From: Metabacillus litoralis
Lineage (GTDB): Bacteria > Bacillota > Bacilli > Bacillales > Bacillaceae
Direction of reading: 5' to 3'
Assembly: GCF_003667825.1 (NCBI RefSeq)
Contig: NZ_CP033043.1
Location: forward strand, 187,001 to 251,000
DNA length: 64,000 nt
The position numbers and the translations under genes are program-made. Shown one piece after another: positions 62,919 through 64,000 of the stretch. Within the stretch, counting starts at the first letter, position 1, and the number at the start of each line of letters is the position of its first letter. Below the pieces are notes generated by a model. That model ran no database searches, had not been told where the DNA came from, and saw only the letters and a list, made by a program, of their open reading frames with translations.

Positions 62919-63803
62919 ATGAAACTTGCAACAATAAAGAACGAAGGTAAAGAGCTTGCTGTTATTGTTACAGCTGAAAAAGCTGTTTCTATTCGAGAGA
63001 TTAATAGGGTTCTTGGAGTGAATTGGAGTGAAGACCTTTTTAATATTTTACAAAAAAATCAACTTTCTTCATTGAATGACTGGTATAGAAGTGGAGGGTT
63101 GGATCAACTCGGAAGTTCTTCGTTAGTGGATGTTGATAACTTGTCATTTGGCCCTTTGTATCGCAATCCAGGAAAGATATGGGGAGTGGGGATGAATTAC
63201 GTTGAAAAGGCCATTGAGTTATCCGGAAGTCCACCTGGGGAAGAGCCTGTTATTTTTATGAAGCCACTTACTAGTGTGATAGGTCCTGATGATCAGATCG
63301 TTTTGCCGGATCAATCTTCACAGGTTACAGCGGAGGCTGAGCTTGGTGTTATTATCGGGAAAACGTGCAAAAATATTAAGGAAGAGGAAGCGCATAATGT
63401 TGTTGCTGGTTTTACAACAACGTTAGATATGACGGCAAAAGATATACATGCAAAGGATCCACGTTTTTTACAACGCTCCAAAAGCTTTGATACGTTTTTT
63501 AGTTTCGGCCCATACTTTTTAACAGTAGATGAATGGGAAGACTTAGAAGATTTAAGAGTAATGACAAGTATAAATGGTTGTGCGAGGCATCAAAACGTTG
63601 TCCGCAACATGATGTTTAAACCTTGGTGGATTGTTTCCTTTTTCTCAGAAATAATGACCCTACATCCTGGAGATATCATTATGACGGGTACTCCGGGATC
63701 GGTTCTGATTCGTGACGGGGATGTTGTGGGATGTGAAATCTCTGGGTTTAAGGAGTTGAGAAATTCAGTTGTAGGAAAATATAGTGTTAATCGATTGGAG
63801 TAG
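62919..63803 (+). CDS. Fumarylacetoacetate hydrolase (FAH) family protein
   Basis: 294 aa. The C-terminal FAH domain (about 85-290) has GVGMNYVEKA, EPVIFMKP, the metal-binding EAELGVIIG and D in TTLDMTAKDIHAKDPRFLQ, and the closing PGDIIMTGTP. Members cleave or decarboxylate beta-keto acids; some bacterial ureidoglycolate lyases are annotated in this family. Its place 12 bases after the amidase in a ureide cluster suggests a ureide or oxo-acid substrate. Ribosome site AGGGGGT. Confidence 0.84.
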   Translation: MKLATIKNEGKELAVIVTAEKAVSIREINRVLGVNWSEDLFNILQKNQLSSLNDWYRSGGLDQLGSSSLVDVDNLSFGPLYRNPGKIWGVGMNYVEKAIELSGSPPGEEPVIFMKPLTSVIGPDDQIVLPDQSSQVTAEAELGVIIGKTCKNIKEEEAHNVVAGFTTTLDMTAKDIHAKDPRFLQRSKSFDTFFSFGPYFLTVDEWEDLEDLRVMTSINGCARHQNVVRNMMFKPWWIVSFFSEIMTLHPGDIIMTGTPGSVLIRDGDVVGCEISGFKELRNSVVGKYSVNRLE

Positions 63804-63828
63804 GTGTCTTCGGAGAGATACCTGCTTT
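63802..63828 (+). terminator. Terminator of the ureide operon
   Basis: AGGTGTC-TTCG-GAGAGATACCT, a cUUCGg-type loop, followed by GCTTTTTG. Confidence 0.72.
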
Positions 63829-63972
63829 TTGTTTATGTTAGGATTTGTTACTTCTGAAGAATTGTCAGCAATATTTTTAGTTAAATGATACAAAGGGAAC
63901 ATAAACAATTCATAGATCCTCTAATGATTTATCGGAAATTCTACTATAAAATGTAAGTAGATGTTAACTTTA

Positions 63973-64000
63973 TTGACATAGTTGGGTGATGAAGTATTAC
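63973..64000 (+). promoter_or_regulatory. Possible promoter at the window edge
   Basis: TTGACA, 16 bases, TATTAC (63995-64000). The downstream gene is outside the window. No gene is seen in 63829-64000. Confidence 0.35.

Overview
The window reads as chromosome of a low-GC, endospore-forming Gram-positive bacterium of the Bacillaceae. The grounds are AT-rich intergenic DNA, strong AGGAGG-type ribosome binding sites with many GTG and TTG starts, a GerA-type spore germinant receptor operon, an arabinan regulon built like the Bacillus one, SacT-type antitermination of sucrose genes, CcpA-type cre sites and a PucR-type purine regulon. I cannot name genus or species from sequence alone. Almost every structural gene is on the + strand; the - strand genes are all regulators.

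Layout. (1) 1-16060, arabinan and L-arabinose: araM (cut by the window edge), an araNPQ ABC importer without its ATPase, two GH51 arabinofuranosidases, two GH43 enzymes without signal peptides, araB-araD-araA, a small Cys-rich protein, and a secreted GH43 endo-arabinanase. The secreted enzyme cuts arabinan, AraNPQ imports oligomers, the intracellular GH43/GH51 enzymes release L-arabinose, and AraA, AraB and AraD carry it to D-xylulose-5-phosphate. AraR-like boxes sit in front of araN and araB. Hairpins lie in five intercistronic gaps. (2) 16370-21000, housekeeping and redox: murB, a pirin, a degenerate receiver domain, a SufR-like Cys-rich regulator divergent from sodA with two matching 18-bp palindromes, and an FMN reductase. 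(3) 21000-26900: an 860-bp repeat-rich intergenic region, putP, an AraC regulator, a Gfo/Idh/MocA dehydrogenase, an aldo/keto reductase and a small alpha/beta-barrel protein. A 93-bp structured repeat occurs twice here. (4) 27100-33810: a second ABC sugar importer (two permeases and a lipoprotein) followed by a YesM/YesN-type two-component system. (5) 33898-38781, sucrose: sacT, an RNA antiterminator with overlapping terminator, PTS EIIBC, fructokinase and sucrose-6-phosphate hydrolase. (6) 38853-44586, hexuronates: a LacI regulator divergent from uxaA-uxaB-uxaC with three ACAACGTTGT-type operators. (7) 44800-46316: a CsoR/CstR-family repressor and a DMT exporter. (8) 46447-52001: a germinant receptor operon A-C-D-B whose terminator loop is interrupted by a complete 1480-bp IS3-family element. 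(9) 52171-63803, uric acid and allantoin breakdown: permease, OHCU decarboxylase, uricase, HIU hydrolase, an orphan PAS histidine kinase, PucR (-), then an allantoate-amidohydrolase-like M20 enzyme, a PucG-type aminotransferase, an amidase-signature protein and an FAH-family protein.

Most of the window is recognisable catabolism. The least explained parts are the amidase/FAH pair at the end of the purine cluster, the SufR-like/sodA operator pair, the covarying 93-bp repeat, the hairpin repeats before putP, and the IS landed in a terminator loop. I saw no CRISPR array, tRNA, rRNA, phage or plasmid genes.
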